Part shown: in pieces, positions 8,627 through 16,677 of the stretch
Layout: each line of letters opens with the position of its first letter
Numbering within the stretch: the first letter of the stretch is position 1
Source of the DNA: Deinococcus apachensis DSM 19763
GTDB taxonomy: Bacteria > Deinococcota > Deinococci > Deinococcales > Deinococcaceae
Reading direction: 5' to 3'
Assembly (NCBI RefSeq): GCF_000381345.1
Contig: NZ_KB906404.1
Span: 1 to 64,000, forward strand
DNA: 64,000 bases
Translations under genes and position numbers: made by a program
Notes under the pieces: model-generated
What the model was told of the DNA's origin: nothing
The model's database searches: none
Seen by the model: only the letters and a program-made list of their open reading frames with translations

Positions 8627-8896
8627 ATGAGACAGCGGAAGTTCAGCGAGGAACAGATCATCAAGTTGCTCCAAGACGCCAAAAAGGGTGAACAACCCAT
8701 TGAGGAGCTGTGTCGGGAGGCCGGGTGCAGCACGGCCTCCTTCTCCACCTGGAAGGCGAAATACGGCGATGCCACCGTGGACGAAGCCAAGCGGCTTCGT
8801 CAGCTCGAACGTGAGAACGAGCGACTCCTCAAGCTGGTGGGGCAGCAACGCTTGGAACTGGAGGGGATGAAGGAGGTCCTGGCAAAAAAGCGTTGA
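8627..8896 (+). CDS. IS3 orfA, helix-turn-helix subunit of transposase
   Basis: An 89-residue OrfA with the IS3 helix-turn-helix (KFSEEQIIKLLQDAK and ELCREAGCSTASFSTWKAKY) and the C-terminal leucine zipper (LRQLERENERLLKLVGQQRL). In IS3 elements OrfA binds the terminal repeats and fuses to OrfB by -1 frameshifting. It overlaps orfB by 4 bp (8893-8896). OrfA itself looks intact, but orfB is not, so the element should be unable to move on its own. Confidence 0.85.
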   Translation: MRQRKFSEEQIIKLLQDAKKGEQPIEELCREAGCSTASFSTWKAKYGDATVDEAKRLRQLERENERLLKLVGQQRLELEGMKEVLAKKR

Positions 8897-9745
8897 CGGC
8901 CCCCGAGTGCCGGGAGGTCGTCCAGCATTTGATTCTCAAAGGAGTTCGACAGCAGCGGGCGTGTGAGCTGATCGGCCTGCCCCGTTCCTCGCTGTCCTAT
9001 CGCCCACACCCCCGGCACCATGGACGTCTCCAAGAGCGAATCAGGACGCTGGCCCGCGAGCATCCCCGCTGGGGATGCCGCCGGGTTCACGCCACCCTGC
9101 GCCGCGAAGGGGTACAGGTCAACCGCAAGACCGTTCACCGCCTCTGGAAGCGTGAGGGTCTCGCGCATCCGACCCGCCGCAAGACCAGGAAAATCGGTAC
9201 AGGCCAGCATGTTCCCTGACAAGCCGAGCGACCATACCACGTGTGGACCTACGATTTCGTGTTCGACCAGACGCTGAGCGGACAGACCCTGAAACTCCTG
9301 ACCCTGACCGACGAGTTCACCCGGCAATCCCTGGCCCTACGCTGCAAGGCGGCTTTCACGTCGACTGACGTGAAAGCCGTCCTGGTCGAGGTCATGCGGG
9401 AACGGGGCGTTCCCGCCTTCATGCGCAGCGACAATGGCCCGGAGTTCATCGCCCACGACCGGGGGGTCTGGCTGGCCGTGCAAGCAGGTGGGCACCCGGT
9501 ACATCGACCCTGGAAAACCCTGGCAGAACGGCGTGGCCGAGAGCTTCCATGCTCGGCTCCGCGACGAGTTGTTGAATGTCGAGGTCTTTCACTCGGCACG
9601 ACACGCCCAGGTGCTGCTCGATGGTTGGCGCAACTTCTACAACAGCGCCAGGCCGCATTCTTCCCTCGCTTACCTAACCCCGGACGAGTTCGCGGGCCGG
9701 TGGGCATCACCCGCCGCCCCGACCACCGTCGTACACTCCCCCTGA
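8893..9745 (+). pseudogene. IS3 orfB integrase, broken by a stop and a frameshift
   Basis: The DDE integrase subunit is read in three pieces. The first runs from 8893 to an in-frame TGA at 9217-9219 (KIGTGQHVP stop). The same frame resumes with PYHVWTYDFVFDQ (first Asp) through [15 protein letters not shown] (second Asp). A frameshift near 9475-9490 then leads to [20 protein letters not shown] (catalytic Glu) and the end at 9745. All DDE residues are still recognisable, so the decay is recent. Confidence 0.8.
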
Positions 9746-9784
9746 GTCGAGCCTCCAGTCAGTTTCGTCCACAAAACTGGGCCA

Positions 9785-10473
9785 ACCCATCGAAATACCC
9801 GAACACATTGCCCATCCCATGACGTTCGTATTCGTAGTCCACCCGCCTGGCACTGCCGAGCTTGATCGGCAGTGGTGTGCGGACATCACCGATCAGCTGG
9901 CAAGGGCGTTCATCGAAGCACACCACCGGCTGCTGGGGGTCATAGGGTTGCTCGTAGAGCTCTAGCACGTCTTCCATGGCGCAAACGAAGGCCGCGTTCT
10001 GCTTGGGTGGAATGCACCACTGCTGTTTCAGGTGCGGTTTGAGTTCGTTTTTTTTAGAACCTGGCGCACCGTTTCCGGCGAGATGCTGCTCACATGCGCC
10101 AGTTCCACAAGCACGTCGGCAAGAAGACGCAAGCTCCACTGTGCGCGACCCTCCGGCGGATCACTGGACGCCAAGGCAATGATGTGCGCTTCGAGTCGCC
10201 CGTCCACTTTGCGGGGCTTGTAGATGCTGGGCCGGCGGGCCTTGAGGGCTGCCTCAAGCGTTTCGTGAACGAAACGCTTCCGGACCCGCAGCACCGTCTG
10301 AGTGCTGATCCCAAGTTGCTCGGCAATCTGTTTTCGCTCAATCCAGCATCGCTTTTGAGGAGCACGTGGGCGTGAGTGATTTCACGGGCCGTGGAGCGTC
10401 CAGCACGCGTGATATTCCTGAGCTGCTGGCGCTGGTCGTCACAGAGCTGGACGATGTAGCGGGCGCGCGTCAT
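9785..10473 (-). pseudogene. IS630-family transposase, copy 2, truncated and frameshifted
   Basis: It starts at 10473 (MTRARYIVQLCDDQRQQL). It changes frame near 10345 to LRVRKRFVHETLEAALKARR, then again at the A-run near 10050 to ELKPHLKQQWCIPPKQNAAF and VVCFDERPCQL. It ends at YEYERHGMGNVFGYFDG, where the IS3 right end begins (9784). The catalytic C-terminus is missing. It is clearly related to the copy at 1-535 (shared LRLLADxxVEL and AMEDVL). Its upstream end has been separated by IS3 copy 2 and probably continues at 11673-11756, where GGTCTGTCACT recurs. Confidence 0.75.
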
Positions 10474-10528
10474 GCTTGTGAGGGTGCCCCACTAGAGGTA
10501 CCAGTCAATTTGCAAAATCCAGCGTACC

Positions 10529-11356
10529 TCAGCCCGCCTGGAACAGGCGGGCAAACTCGTTCGGGGTCCGTCCACCGAGCGAGGTATGGGGCCTAACGTC
10601 GTTGTAGTCGTGACGCCAAGCGGAGAGGATCAGGCGGGCCTGATCCAAACTCTGGAACCAGTGCAAGTTCAGGCATTCGTCCCGGACTCGGCCGTTGAAA
10701 CTCTCGATGTACGCGTTCTCAACGGGCTTTCCCGGCCGGATGAAGGTGTGCGTGATGCCGCGCTCATGAGTCCAGAGGTCCAGGGCCTTGCCCGCGAACT
10801 CTGGGCCGTTGTCGGGAGTGATCGACTGCGGTGGGCCTCGGAACTGCACGACCGCTTCCAGGGCACGGACGACGTCATGACCGGTGATGGAGGTGCTGGC
10901 GTACATCACCAGGCATTCCCGGGTGAAGTCGTCCACAACGTTCAGCACGCGAAACCGCTGTCCAGAGGCCAGCTGATCCGCCATGAAGTCCACACTCCAC
11001 CGTTGATTTGGCGCAGAAACCTGCGGTTTCTGCTGGCGCTCTCCAAGGCTGAGCTTCCGGCGCTCCTTCTTCCGGACCGCCAACCCTTCGGCCCGGTACA
11101 TCCGGTAGACGCGCTTGTGGTTCACCGTCTCGCCCTCGCGTGCCAGCATCAGGTGAATCCGCCGGTCCCCGAACCGTGGCCGTTCCCGTGCCAGTGCACG
11201 TCATCGCTCGGCCAAGCGCACATCCTTTTCCCTTTTGGGGCTGTTCCGTCTTTGCGGGCTCCGGGAGAAGCCCAGCACCCGGCAGGCCCGCCGTTCACTC
11301 ACCGCGAAGGCGTCCCGCAGCAGGGTCACCATCTGCTTTTTGAGGGGCGTCACCAC
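10529..11356 (-). pseudogene. IS3 orfB integrase with in-frame stop (copy 2)
   Basis: OrfB probably starts at GTG 11356 or 11353, overlapping the orfA stop (GTGGTGACGCCCCTCAAAAA). It reads AFAVSERRACRVLGFSRSP and then meets an in-frame TGA at 11201-11203. The same frame continues RALARERPRFGDRRIHLML to a full catalytic core: SVDFMADQL (Asp), TPDNGPEFAG (Asp), VENAYIESFNGRVRDEC (Glu). One nonsense codon is the only visible lesion. An internal start at 11149 could at most make the catalytic part without the N-terminus. Confidence 0.8.
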
Positions 11357-11646
11357 TTTCGCCCCACCACCTCTTTCAGCATGGCGTTGTCGAGCGACAG
11401 GTCTGCCACTCGCTTCTTCAGGCGCTGGTTTTCCGCCTCCAGCTGGCGAAACTTCCGGGTTTCGTCTTTGGTCATACCGCCGTATTTGGCCTTCCAGCGG
11501 GAGACGGTCGTCATCGCGACCCCATGGAGTCGCGTCAGATCGCTGAGGGGCGTACCTGCCTCAAGCTGCCCGAGAATTTCCAGGATCTGCTGCTCGGTGT
11601 ACCGTTTGCCCTTCAGATGCCTCCCAGTCTGCTGCTCGATTTGCAA
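11350..11646 (-). CDS. IS3 orfA (copy 2)
   Basis: A 98-residue OrfA with helix-turn-helix YTEQQILEILGQLEAG and LTRLHGVAMTTVSRWKAKYG, then the zipper RKFRQLEAENQRLKKRVADL. The open frame begins at a TTG at 11646 inside the right terminal repeat, so the true start may be internal. It ends at 11350 with the TGA shared with the orfB start region. It is intact, but the cognate orfB has a nonsense codon. Confidence 0.8.
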   Translation of the reverse strand: MQIEQQTGRHLKGKRYTEQQILEILGQLEAGTPLSDLTRLHGVAMTTVSRWKAKYGGMTKDETRKFRQLEAENQRLKKRVADLSLDNAMLKEVVGRKW

Positions 11647-11819
11647 TCAGACTGGCACCGGAAATAGGGGCAAGGTCACTTGATCGTGCGCCTGTCCCTC
11701 TCAAAACAAAGTCAACTGGGCACTGGACTAGCGGACCGTCAGCTTCGGTCTGTCACTCCCGTTGCTCGTTTCCATCGATCCTCTGGCTCCATATGCCCTG
11801 AGAGACTCTTGTTGATAGC

Positions 11820-11980
11820 CCAACAGAAGGTTTGCGGTCACCGCTTCCACGCACAGGCTCACCTCGCAGCGCATCGTGAGGTCGCTCGCACCCAAATGCT
11901 CGATGCAGTTCCTGAACGCGAAGCGACGCTCACCCTGGCCTTCCACCCATGGAACCTGTCTCGTTCCTGCCGCCACTGCC
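11820..11980 (+). pseudogene. internally deleted IS1-family remnant
   Basis: The translation QKVCGHRFHAQAHLAAHREV then ARTQMLDAV matches InsA of the IS1 copy at 17.4 kb ([28 protein letters not shown]). It joins directly to EATLTLAFHPWNLSR, the very C-terminus of that element's InsB ([15 protein letters not shown]). The end GCCGCCACTGCC (11969-11980) matches the IS1 right terminal repeat GCAGCCACTACC. About 500 bp between InsA and the InsB end are therefore deleted, leaving a MITE-like relic. Its left end is unclear and merges with IS630 sequence near 11756. Confidence 0.65.
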
Positions 11981-12085
11981 TGTCGTTCATCAGACGACCG
12001 CACAGGCGAATTTCGTCAAACATACGCAGTACTTCCGCTCAAACTGGGTGGTACACGCGAACCATCCCGCGTAGCATGAGACGCA

Positions 12086-12409
12086 ATGTCCAACGCGAAC
12101 GACTGGCGTGACGTGAAGATCGTGGAGCGTTCGGGCTTGGCTTGGCTGGCCGCGCGAAAGCTGCGCGTCTCACGTGTCGCCATGGTGCTCGGGCGCAGCG
12201 TTCACCTGAGCGGCGCCACCCGCGCGGACTTCCTCGCAAACGACGGCTGGATGCGGCACGAACTCGCGCATGTCCAGCAGTACCAGCGGTACGGTCTGCT
12301 GCGATTCCTGACGCTGTACCTGATTGAAAGCCTGAGGCGCGGGTATCACCACAACAGGTTCGAGGTCGAGGCGCGCGCCGCCGAGCTCTGCGTCCCGCCG
12401 CGCACGTGA
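12086..12409 (+). CDS. DUF4157-like HExxH zincin-type protein
   Basis: A 107-residue protein with the zinc-protease-like motif RHELAHVQQYQRYG (His58, Glu59, His62) and a downstream ESLRRGYHHNRFEVEAR that could supply a third ligand. Single-domain proteins with WxRHExxHxxQY are usually grouped near DUF4157 and are not proven peptidases. The gene starts a plus-strand cluster: the permease follows 6 bp after its stop, then an SDR and an acyl-CoA ligase. A function in envelope or lipid handling is inferred from neighbours only. Confidence 0.7.
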   Translation: MSNANDWRDVKIVERSGLAWLAARKLRVSRVAMVLGRSVHLSGATRADFLANDGWMRHELAHVQQYQRYGLLRFLTLYLIESLRRGYHHNRFEVEARAAELCVPPRT

Positions 12410-12415
12410 AGACAG

Positions 12416-13585
12416 GTGCGTGATCTGCTGAAGGGCGTGGCTTGGCCGGTCAACTTGGCGTGGCGTGCGCTGCACGCCCGGCGAAGCAGGTCTGGCTTGA
12501 CGGCAGCGGGCGTGGCCGTCGCGGCAGCGAGCCTTACGGTGTTCCTGGCACTTGGTCAGGGCCTGCGCGTCGCGGTGCAGGAGCAGACGGACAGCGTGCG
12601 CCCGCAACTTCAGGTGTCCATCGGGGGTCTGCTGGCCGCCGCCGCGCCACCCCCCACCCTGCCGGACAGCATCCTTCCGCAGATCGAAGCGCAGCGGGCT
12701 GCGCTGCATTTGAAGCACGTGACGCCGGTGCTGCTGTCCCGCCAGCAGTTTGGGCGGTTGAGCGTGACGCTGTTCGGGATTCCCGCGGCAGCCGGGTTCA
12801 ACCGCGTGTATCCGTACGCGCGTGTGCAAACGGGACGACAACTGTTTCCAACGGACGAGGGGCGCGCTGTAGCCGTCGTGGGCAGCGAAGTGGCGCGGCA
12901 GGCGAACGTGCGTCCCGGGGAGACCCTCGCGCTGCTTCCCGGGCGTGCCGTGCGGGTCGTGGGGGTTCTGTCGCCCACCCACAGCCTCACGGACGCGTTC
13001 GTGATCCTGCCGCTCCACTCCGCACAGATCGCGCTGCGCGTGCCGCACCTGATCTCCCTCGCGGCGGTCGAGGTGGAGGAGGGCGTGAATGTCCTCGACG
13101 TCGCAGCCGCGCTGGAGGAACGCGTGCCCGCTGAGGTGTACGCGCAGCAGCAGGCGCGGCAGGCAACGGCGCGCCTGCTGAGCAGTGCCAAGGTCGTGCA
13201 GTGGTCCCTGGCGGGCGTGGCGTTGCTGGTGGCGTTCCTGAGTGTCCTGACGACCATGAGCATGGCCGGGCATGAACGTCAGCAGGAAATCGGTGTGCTG
13301 CGCGCCGTCGGGCTGTCGCCACGCTTGGTGCTGTACTTGATGACGCTGGAAGGCGGGCTGCTGGCCGTCACGGGCGGCTTGGTCGGGATCGTGATCGGCT
13401 GGGCCACGGGGGTCATGGTGAGTGCCGTGACCGTGCAGCGTCTGGGCGTCCCCGTGGCCATTCTGACGGGCGTGGACGCGCTGGTCGTGCTGGGTGTGAG
13501 CACCCTTGTGGGGAGTTTGGCGGCTCTGCCCGTCGCGTGGCGCTTGAGCCGACAGAGCATCGTCAGCGCGCTCCGAGCGTCATGA
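12416..13585 (+). CDS. ABC transporter permease, FtsX/MacB-type
   Basis: A 389-residue permease starting GTG 12416. It has an N-terminal TM (about residues 24-46, SGLTAAGVAVAAASLTVFLA), a periplasmic MacB-like core (about 47-255) and three C-terminal TM helices. The FtsX signature appears in EIGVLRAVGLSPRLVLYLMTLEGGLLA. Such permeases need a separate ATPase (LolD/MacB type), and none is in the window. The partner gene may have been lost to the IS-rich region upstream or lies elsewhere. Tight spacing suggests an operon with its neighbours. Lipoprotein or lipid export is possible, not shown. Confidence 0.82.
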   Translation: MRDLLKGVAWPVNLAWRALHARRSRSGLTAAGVAVAAASLTVFLALGQGLRVAVQEQTDSVRPQLQVSIGGLLAAAAPPPTLPDSILPQIEAQRAALHLKHVTPVLLSRQQFGRLSVTLFGIPAAAGFNRVYPYARVQTGRQLFPTDEGRAVAVVGSEVARQANVRPGETLALLPGRAVRVVGVLSPTHSLTDAFVILPLHSAQIALRVPHLISLAAVEVEEGVNVLDVAAALEERVPAEVYAQQQARQATARLLSSAKVVQWSLAGVALLVAFLSVLTTMSMAGHERQQEIGVLRAVGLSPRLVLYLMTLEGGLLAVTGGLVGIVIGWATGVMVSAVTVQRLGVPVAILTGVDALVVLGVSTLVGSLAALPVAWRLSRQSIVSALRAS

Positions 13586-13610
13586 CGCACGTGATGTAAT
13601 ACCTCAGATC

Positions 13611-14462
13611 ATGCCGGGCCTCGCGCGACTCCTGCTTTCCCCACCCGCTGCACACGACGCCGCGCGGCTGCAGCGCGCCCTCACGGGCCGCACCGTGCTG
13701 ATTACCGGCGCGTCGTACGGGATCGGCGAGGCCACCGCGCTCCTGTTCGCGCGGCATGGTGCCGAGGTGCTGCTCGCCGCTCGAACCGAAGGACAATTGC
13801 GCGCCGTGGCGGACCGTATCCGCGCGCAGGGCGGCCGCGCCCACGCGTACCCGCTGGACCTTACGGATCCGCCGCGCGTCACGGCATTCGCGGCGTCGGT
13901 GCAGGCGCTTCACCCGCGCATCGACATCGTGGTGAGCAACGCGGGTAAGTCCATTCGGCGCTCAGCGCTGGCGTCGGTGGAGCGGCGAGACCTCGACCGG
14001 TGTCTCGCTGTGAACTTCACTGGCCCGGCGGCGCTGCTGCTGGCGTTGCTACCCCGTATGACCGAAACGGGTGGGCAGGTGGTGAACGTCTCGACAGTGT
14101 CGGCGTTCCCGCCGTTCGCGCCAAGGTGGGCGGCGTACCAGGGCAGCAAGGCCGGGTTCGACGCGTGGTTGCGCAGCGTCGCGCTGGAAGTGCGCGCGCG
14201 CGGCGTGAGTGTGAGCAGCGTGTACCTGCCGCTCGTCCACACCCGCATGAGCGACGCGGCCGAACTGTACCGCCGGGTCCCGAAACTCACGGCGGAGGAA
14301 GCCGCGCGGGTGGTCGCGGGCGCGGTCGTTACGCGCCGGGCGCGGGTGGGCCCCTGGTGGCTTTCCGCGCAGGCGGGCGCGGGCCTGCTGTTTCCACGGC
14401 TGCTCGACGCCGCGCTTGACGGCTGGGAACGCCGTGAGCAGCGCCGTGAAAGGCGCGCGTGA
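13611..14462 (+). CDS. short-chain dehydrogenase/reductase (SDR)
   Basis: A 283-residue NAD(P)-dependent oxidoreductase. It has the Rossmann glycine motif TGASYGIGEA (about 32-41), the cofactor-side Arg in LLAARTE, VSNAGKS (NAG motif), catalytic Ser in NVSTVSAF, and the Tyr-Lys pair in AYQGSKAGFD. A C-terminal extension (GPWWLSAQAGAGLLFPRLLDA) may form a membrane-facing helix. The stop overlaps the acyl-CoA ligase start by 4 bp (GTGA, 14459-14462), so translation is coupled. A fatty acyl or ketoacyl substrate is inferred from that partner. Confidence 0.85.
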   Translation: MPGLARLLLSPPAAHDAARLQRALTGRTVLITGASYGIGEATALLFARHGAEVLLAARTEGQLRAVADRIRAQGGRAHAYPLDLTDPPRVTAFAASVQALHPRIDIVVSNAGKSIRRSALASVERRDLDRCLAVNFTGPAALLLALLPRMTETGGQVVNVSTVSAFPPFAPRWAAYQGSKAGFDAWLRSVALEVRARGVSVSSVYLPLVHTRMSDAAELYRRVPKLTAEEAARVVAGAVVTRRARVGPWWLSAQAGAGLLFPRLLDAALDGWERREQRRERRA

Positions 14463-15967
14463 CCTTCCGGCGCTTCTGGAGGGCAGCGCGTGACGCTGGC
14501 TTACTCGCACACCCTCTGCGGGACGCCTGGCTTGCCGTTCGGGTTCTCGCACGGTTCGGGCCGTCCCTGTACGCCGTCGCGGCATGGTCGGCTGCGCGCT
14601 TCCCGCAGTTACCTGCTGTGGTGGACGACGATGGTCCACTCACGTTCCGCGAACTGCGTCTCCGCTCTGACAGCATTGCCGGAGTGTTCGAGCAGCACCT
14701 GCCGTTCGGAGCGAGCGTGGGATTGCTGTGCCGCAATCACGCGGCATGCGTGGCGGTCCTGCTCGCCTCGCAACGCGCGGGCTTGCGGGCCGTGCTGCTG
14801 AACCCGAGCGGTCCGGTCAGTCAGACGCTGGACGCAGCCCGCGCGCTGAACCTGTCACTGCTGGTCGTGGATGACGCGCTGATGCCCGACCTGCAAGCCC
14901 TCGAGCCGGACCTGCCCTGCTGCTGCATGTCCGCCCTCACGGTTGCGTCCGCCCCCGGAAAGCCGGGACCGTCGGGGCGACGTCAGGGGCGAATTGTGCT
15001 GCTCACCTCCGGAACGACCGGACCTGCCAAGGTGGTGCAGCGGCGCCTGGAAAGCCTCGGCGCGCTCCGTGCGCTCATGGCGCTGCTGGTTCAGTTAAAC
15101 CTGCGCGCGCACGCGCCGGTCCTGCTGACCACGCCGCTCGTTCACGGACATGGCCTCGCGACGCTCGCGATGAGCCTCGCGTTCGGCGCGCCCTTGCACC
15201 TGCGGTCGCGCGGGGGCAGGGAAGCGTACCTGCGGACGTTGCGCGACGCGCGCATAGAGGTACTGGTGCTGGTGCCGACCGTGCTGTACCGCCTCCTCGA
15301 CGCCCCCACAGAGCCGCTGCCGCACCTGCGGACCGTCATCAGCGGTTCCGCGCCCCTCACGGCCGACCTCGCGCGACGTGCCTTGTCGCGCTTTGGCCCG
15401 GTGCTGTTCAATCTGTACGGCAGCAGCGAACTCGGCCTGATCTCCCTCGCTCCACCCGAACAGCTTCTTGCCGCGCCGGACAGTGTCGGCCGTGTCCTGC
15501 CCGGCACGCGGCTGAGCGTTCGACGAGCGGATGGAACGCCCGCCGCAGCAAACGAGGAAGGGAACGTCACGCTCCGTACTGCCGGTCACTGGCAGCCTAC
15601 GGGTGACCGGGGCCGCTTGAGTGAGTCGGGGCTGCTGACACTCACCGGGCGGTCGGATGACCTGTTGGTGATCGGCGGGGTGAACGTGACGCCGCAACGC
15701 ATTGAGGAGGATGTCGCGCGCCTGCCGTTCGTGCTGGACTGCGCGGTGACGGGCGTGCCCTGCGAGGAGTACGGACAGCGGGTCGTCGCGTTCATCGTGC
15801 CGCGCGGCGGGTGGGAGCATGTCACGGCGGTGGACGTGCAGCGTGAACTGCAGGCGCTGCTTCCGCGAGCTTGGCGGCCCTCGCAAGTCGAGTTCCGTGC
15901 GGCGTTGCCCCGAAATGCCATGGGGAAACTGGTCAGGCATCAGCTGAAGCCCAGCGAAGACCAGTAA
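14459..15967 (+). CDS. AMP-binding acyl-CoA synthetase / ligase
   Basis: A 502-residue member of the ANL adenylating superfamily. The P-loop-like motif is LLTSGTTGPAKVV, followed by the A5-like NLYGSSELGLISL, then TGDRGRL and the hinge GRSDDLLVIGGVNV. The C-terminal catalytic Lys is in ALPRNAMGKLVRHQL. It would activate a carboxylic acid as acyl-AMP and pass it to CoA or another carrier. It is the last gene of the HExxH-permease-SDR-ligase cluster. After it come 184 bases without a gene, then a partial tRNA. Confidence 0.87.
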   Translation: MTFRRFWRAARDAGLLAHPLRDAWLAVRVLARFGPSLYAVAAWSAARFPQLPAVVDDDGPLTFRELRLRSDSIAGVFEQHLPFGASVGLLCRNHAACVAVLLASQRAGLRAVLLNPSGPVSQTLDAARALNLSLLVVDDALMPDLQALEPDLPCCCMSALTVASAPGKPGPSGRRQGRIVLLTSGTTGPAKVVQRRLESLGALRALMALLVQLNLRAHAPVLLTTPLVHGHGLATLAMSLAFGAPLHLRSRGGREAYLRTLRDARIEVLVLVPTVLYRLLDAPTEPLPHLRTVISGSAPLTADLARRALSRFGPVLFNLYGSSELGLISLAPPEQLLAAPDSVGRVLPGTRLSVRRADGTPAAANEEGNVTLRTAGHWQPTGDRGRLSESGLLTLTGRSDDLLVIGGVNVTPQRIEEDVARLPFVLDCAVTGVPCEEYGQRVVAFIVPRGGWEHVTAVDVQRELQALLPRAWRPSQVEFRAALPRNAMGKLVRHQLKPSEDQ

Positions 15968-16151
15968 CACCCTGGGCACGCCTGTCGTACCCTTCCGCTG
16001 AGCATGTCTTGTGTGTGCCTTACTGGCGGGAGAATCAACAGGGGCTTTTCGCAGTAAGCGACAGGACGGGCCTCACTTTTCGTCGAGCGGTAGGGCCTTC
16101 CGGGCATCATCGGGCAGCAGGGGAGACGCACCGCCCCTGCCGAGCTTCCAC

Positions 16152-16196
16152 CTACGGATCAGAAGGCCGGGAGTTCGAATCTCCTCGGGCGCGCCA
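16152..16196 (+). tRNA. tRNA-Arg(ACG) 3' half only (attachment-site remnant)
   Basis: The stretch reads as a clean 3' half of a tRNA. It has the anticodon loop CTACGGA with anticodon ACG (16152-16158), the 3' anticodon strand TCAGA and variable loop AGGCC. Then come the T arm GGGAG-TTCGAAT-CTCCT, acceptor strand CGGGCGC, discriminator G and CCA (16194-16196). The matching 5' half (acceptor GCGCCCG, D arm, TCTGA strand) is absent; the sequence before 16152 does not pair. Integrating elements often duplicate exactly this part of a tRNA gene. It therefore looks like an att site, not a working tRNA. Confidence 0.75.
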
Positions 16197-16233
16197 CAAA
16201 AACCTTCTCCCAGAGGGGGATTTTTCCTTTTAT
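16197..16233 (+). terminator. terminator behind the tRNA fragment
   Basis: AAAAACCTTCTCCC, a short AGA loop, then GGGGGATTTTTCC form a hairpin with an A-run and a T-run. This is a typical intrinsic terminator, probably the native one of the tRNA-Arg gene copied together with its 3' half. Confidence 0.6.
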
Positions 16234-16677
16234 CCCACCCCCCTGGAACCCCCCGAACAGGCGGCGTGCGCAACGGCCAAACCGCCAGCCCAAACCCCAG
16301 GTCCGCAAGCTGGCAGCCCAAGAGCTGAGCGATTGCTCCCGCCGCAAGGAACGTCAGGCGCCGCCCACTCGGGCCCTGTTGGAGCGCGGAGACCCGCCGC
16401 CGCTGGAGTACGGTCGGGCGCCGAACACGTCACAGCGCCACCCGAGGACCACCTGCAGCGGGTCAGTGACCTGCCGCGCTTCCCGGCCTGCAGCAAGACC
16501 CGCAACTTCTTCGCCTGCCTGCCCACCGCACCCGCCCCACACGCGCGAACTGTTGGTCAGGGTGAAGTTCCAGGGCAACCCGGTCCCCCTTTCGTTCGTG
16601 GTACAAAGAGACGATCAACCCCCAACAGCTTGGACCACGCAGCAGCACGGATGAGGCCCCTCGAAAGGAAGGTCCAC
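16234..16677. other. gap without a recognisable gene
   Basis: Open frames here are Pro/Arg-rich and look like chance frames of GC-rich DNA. I see no protein family, tRNA or repeat. The last 30 bases hold the GAAAGGAAGG ribosome-binding site of the next gene. Confidence 0.5.

Larger units (their letters stand above)
8526..9784 (+). mobile_element. IS3-family element, degenerate copy 1
   Basis: Both ends are visible. The left end begins TGCCCCC at 8526 and contains AACTGACTGGAGG at 8547-8559. The right end carries the exact inverse, CCTCCAGTCAGTT, at 9752-9764 and finishes TGGGCCA at 9784. The length is 1259 bp with orfA and a broken orfB inside. No target-site duplication is seen (GGTC before, ACCC after). 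The left flank is a truncated small gene and the right flank is the broken 3' end of an IS630 transposase. This suggests rearrangement or deletion after insertion. Confidence 0.8.
10485..11672 (-). mobile_element. IS3-family element, degenerate copy 2, nested in IS630
   Basis: The left end starts TGCCCC at 10485 with GGTACCAGTCAATTTGCAAA. The right end is its imperfect inverse (TTTGCAATCAGACTGGCACC) finishing GGGGCA at 11672. The flanks are AGGG (10481-10484) and AGGT (11673-11676), a possible 4-bp target duplication with one change. The element is 1188 bp and differs from copy 1. It lies between an IS630 transposase start and the matching IS630 terminal sequence, so it inserted into that IS630. 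Confidence 0.78.

Noticed and set aside
9217..11203. TGA codons in IS3 orfB as possible recoding or selenocysteine
   Set aside because: No SECIS-like structure or selenoprotein context, and other lesions (a frameshift in copy 1) point to ordinary decay.
11728..12003. A 91-residue minus-strand frame with cysteines (RRFAFRNCIEHLG)
   Set aside because: The opposite strand carries clear IS1 InsA and InsB homology over the same bases, so this frame is antisense shadow.
16000..16152. A 5' half for the tRNA-Arg
   Set aside because: No GCGCCCG acceptor strand, D arm or TCTGA anticodon strand is found, and the bases just before 16152 do not pair with the 3' half.
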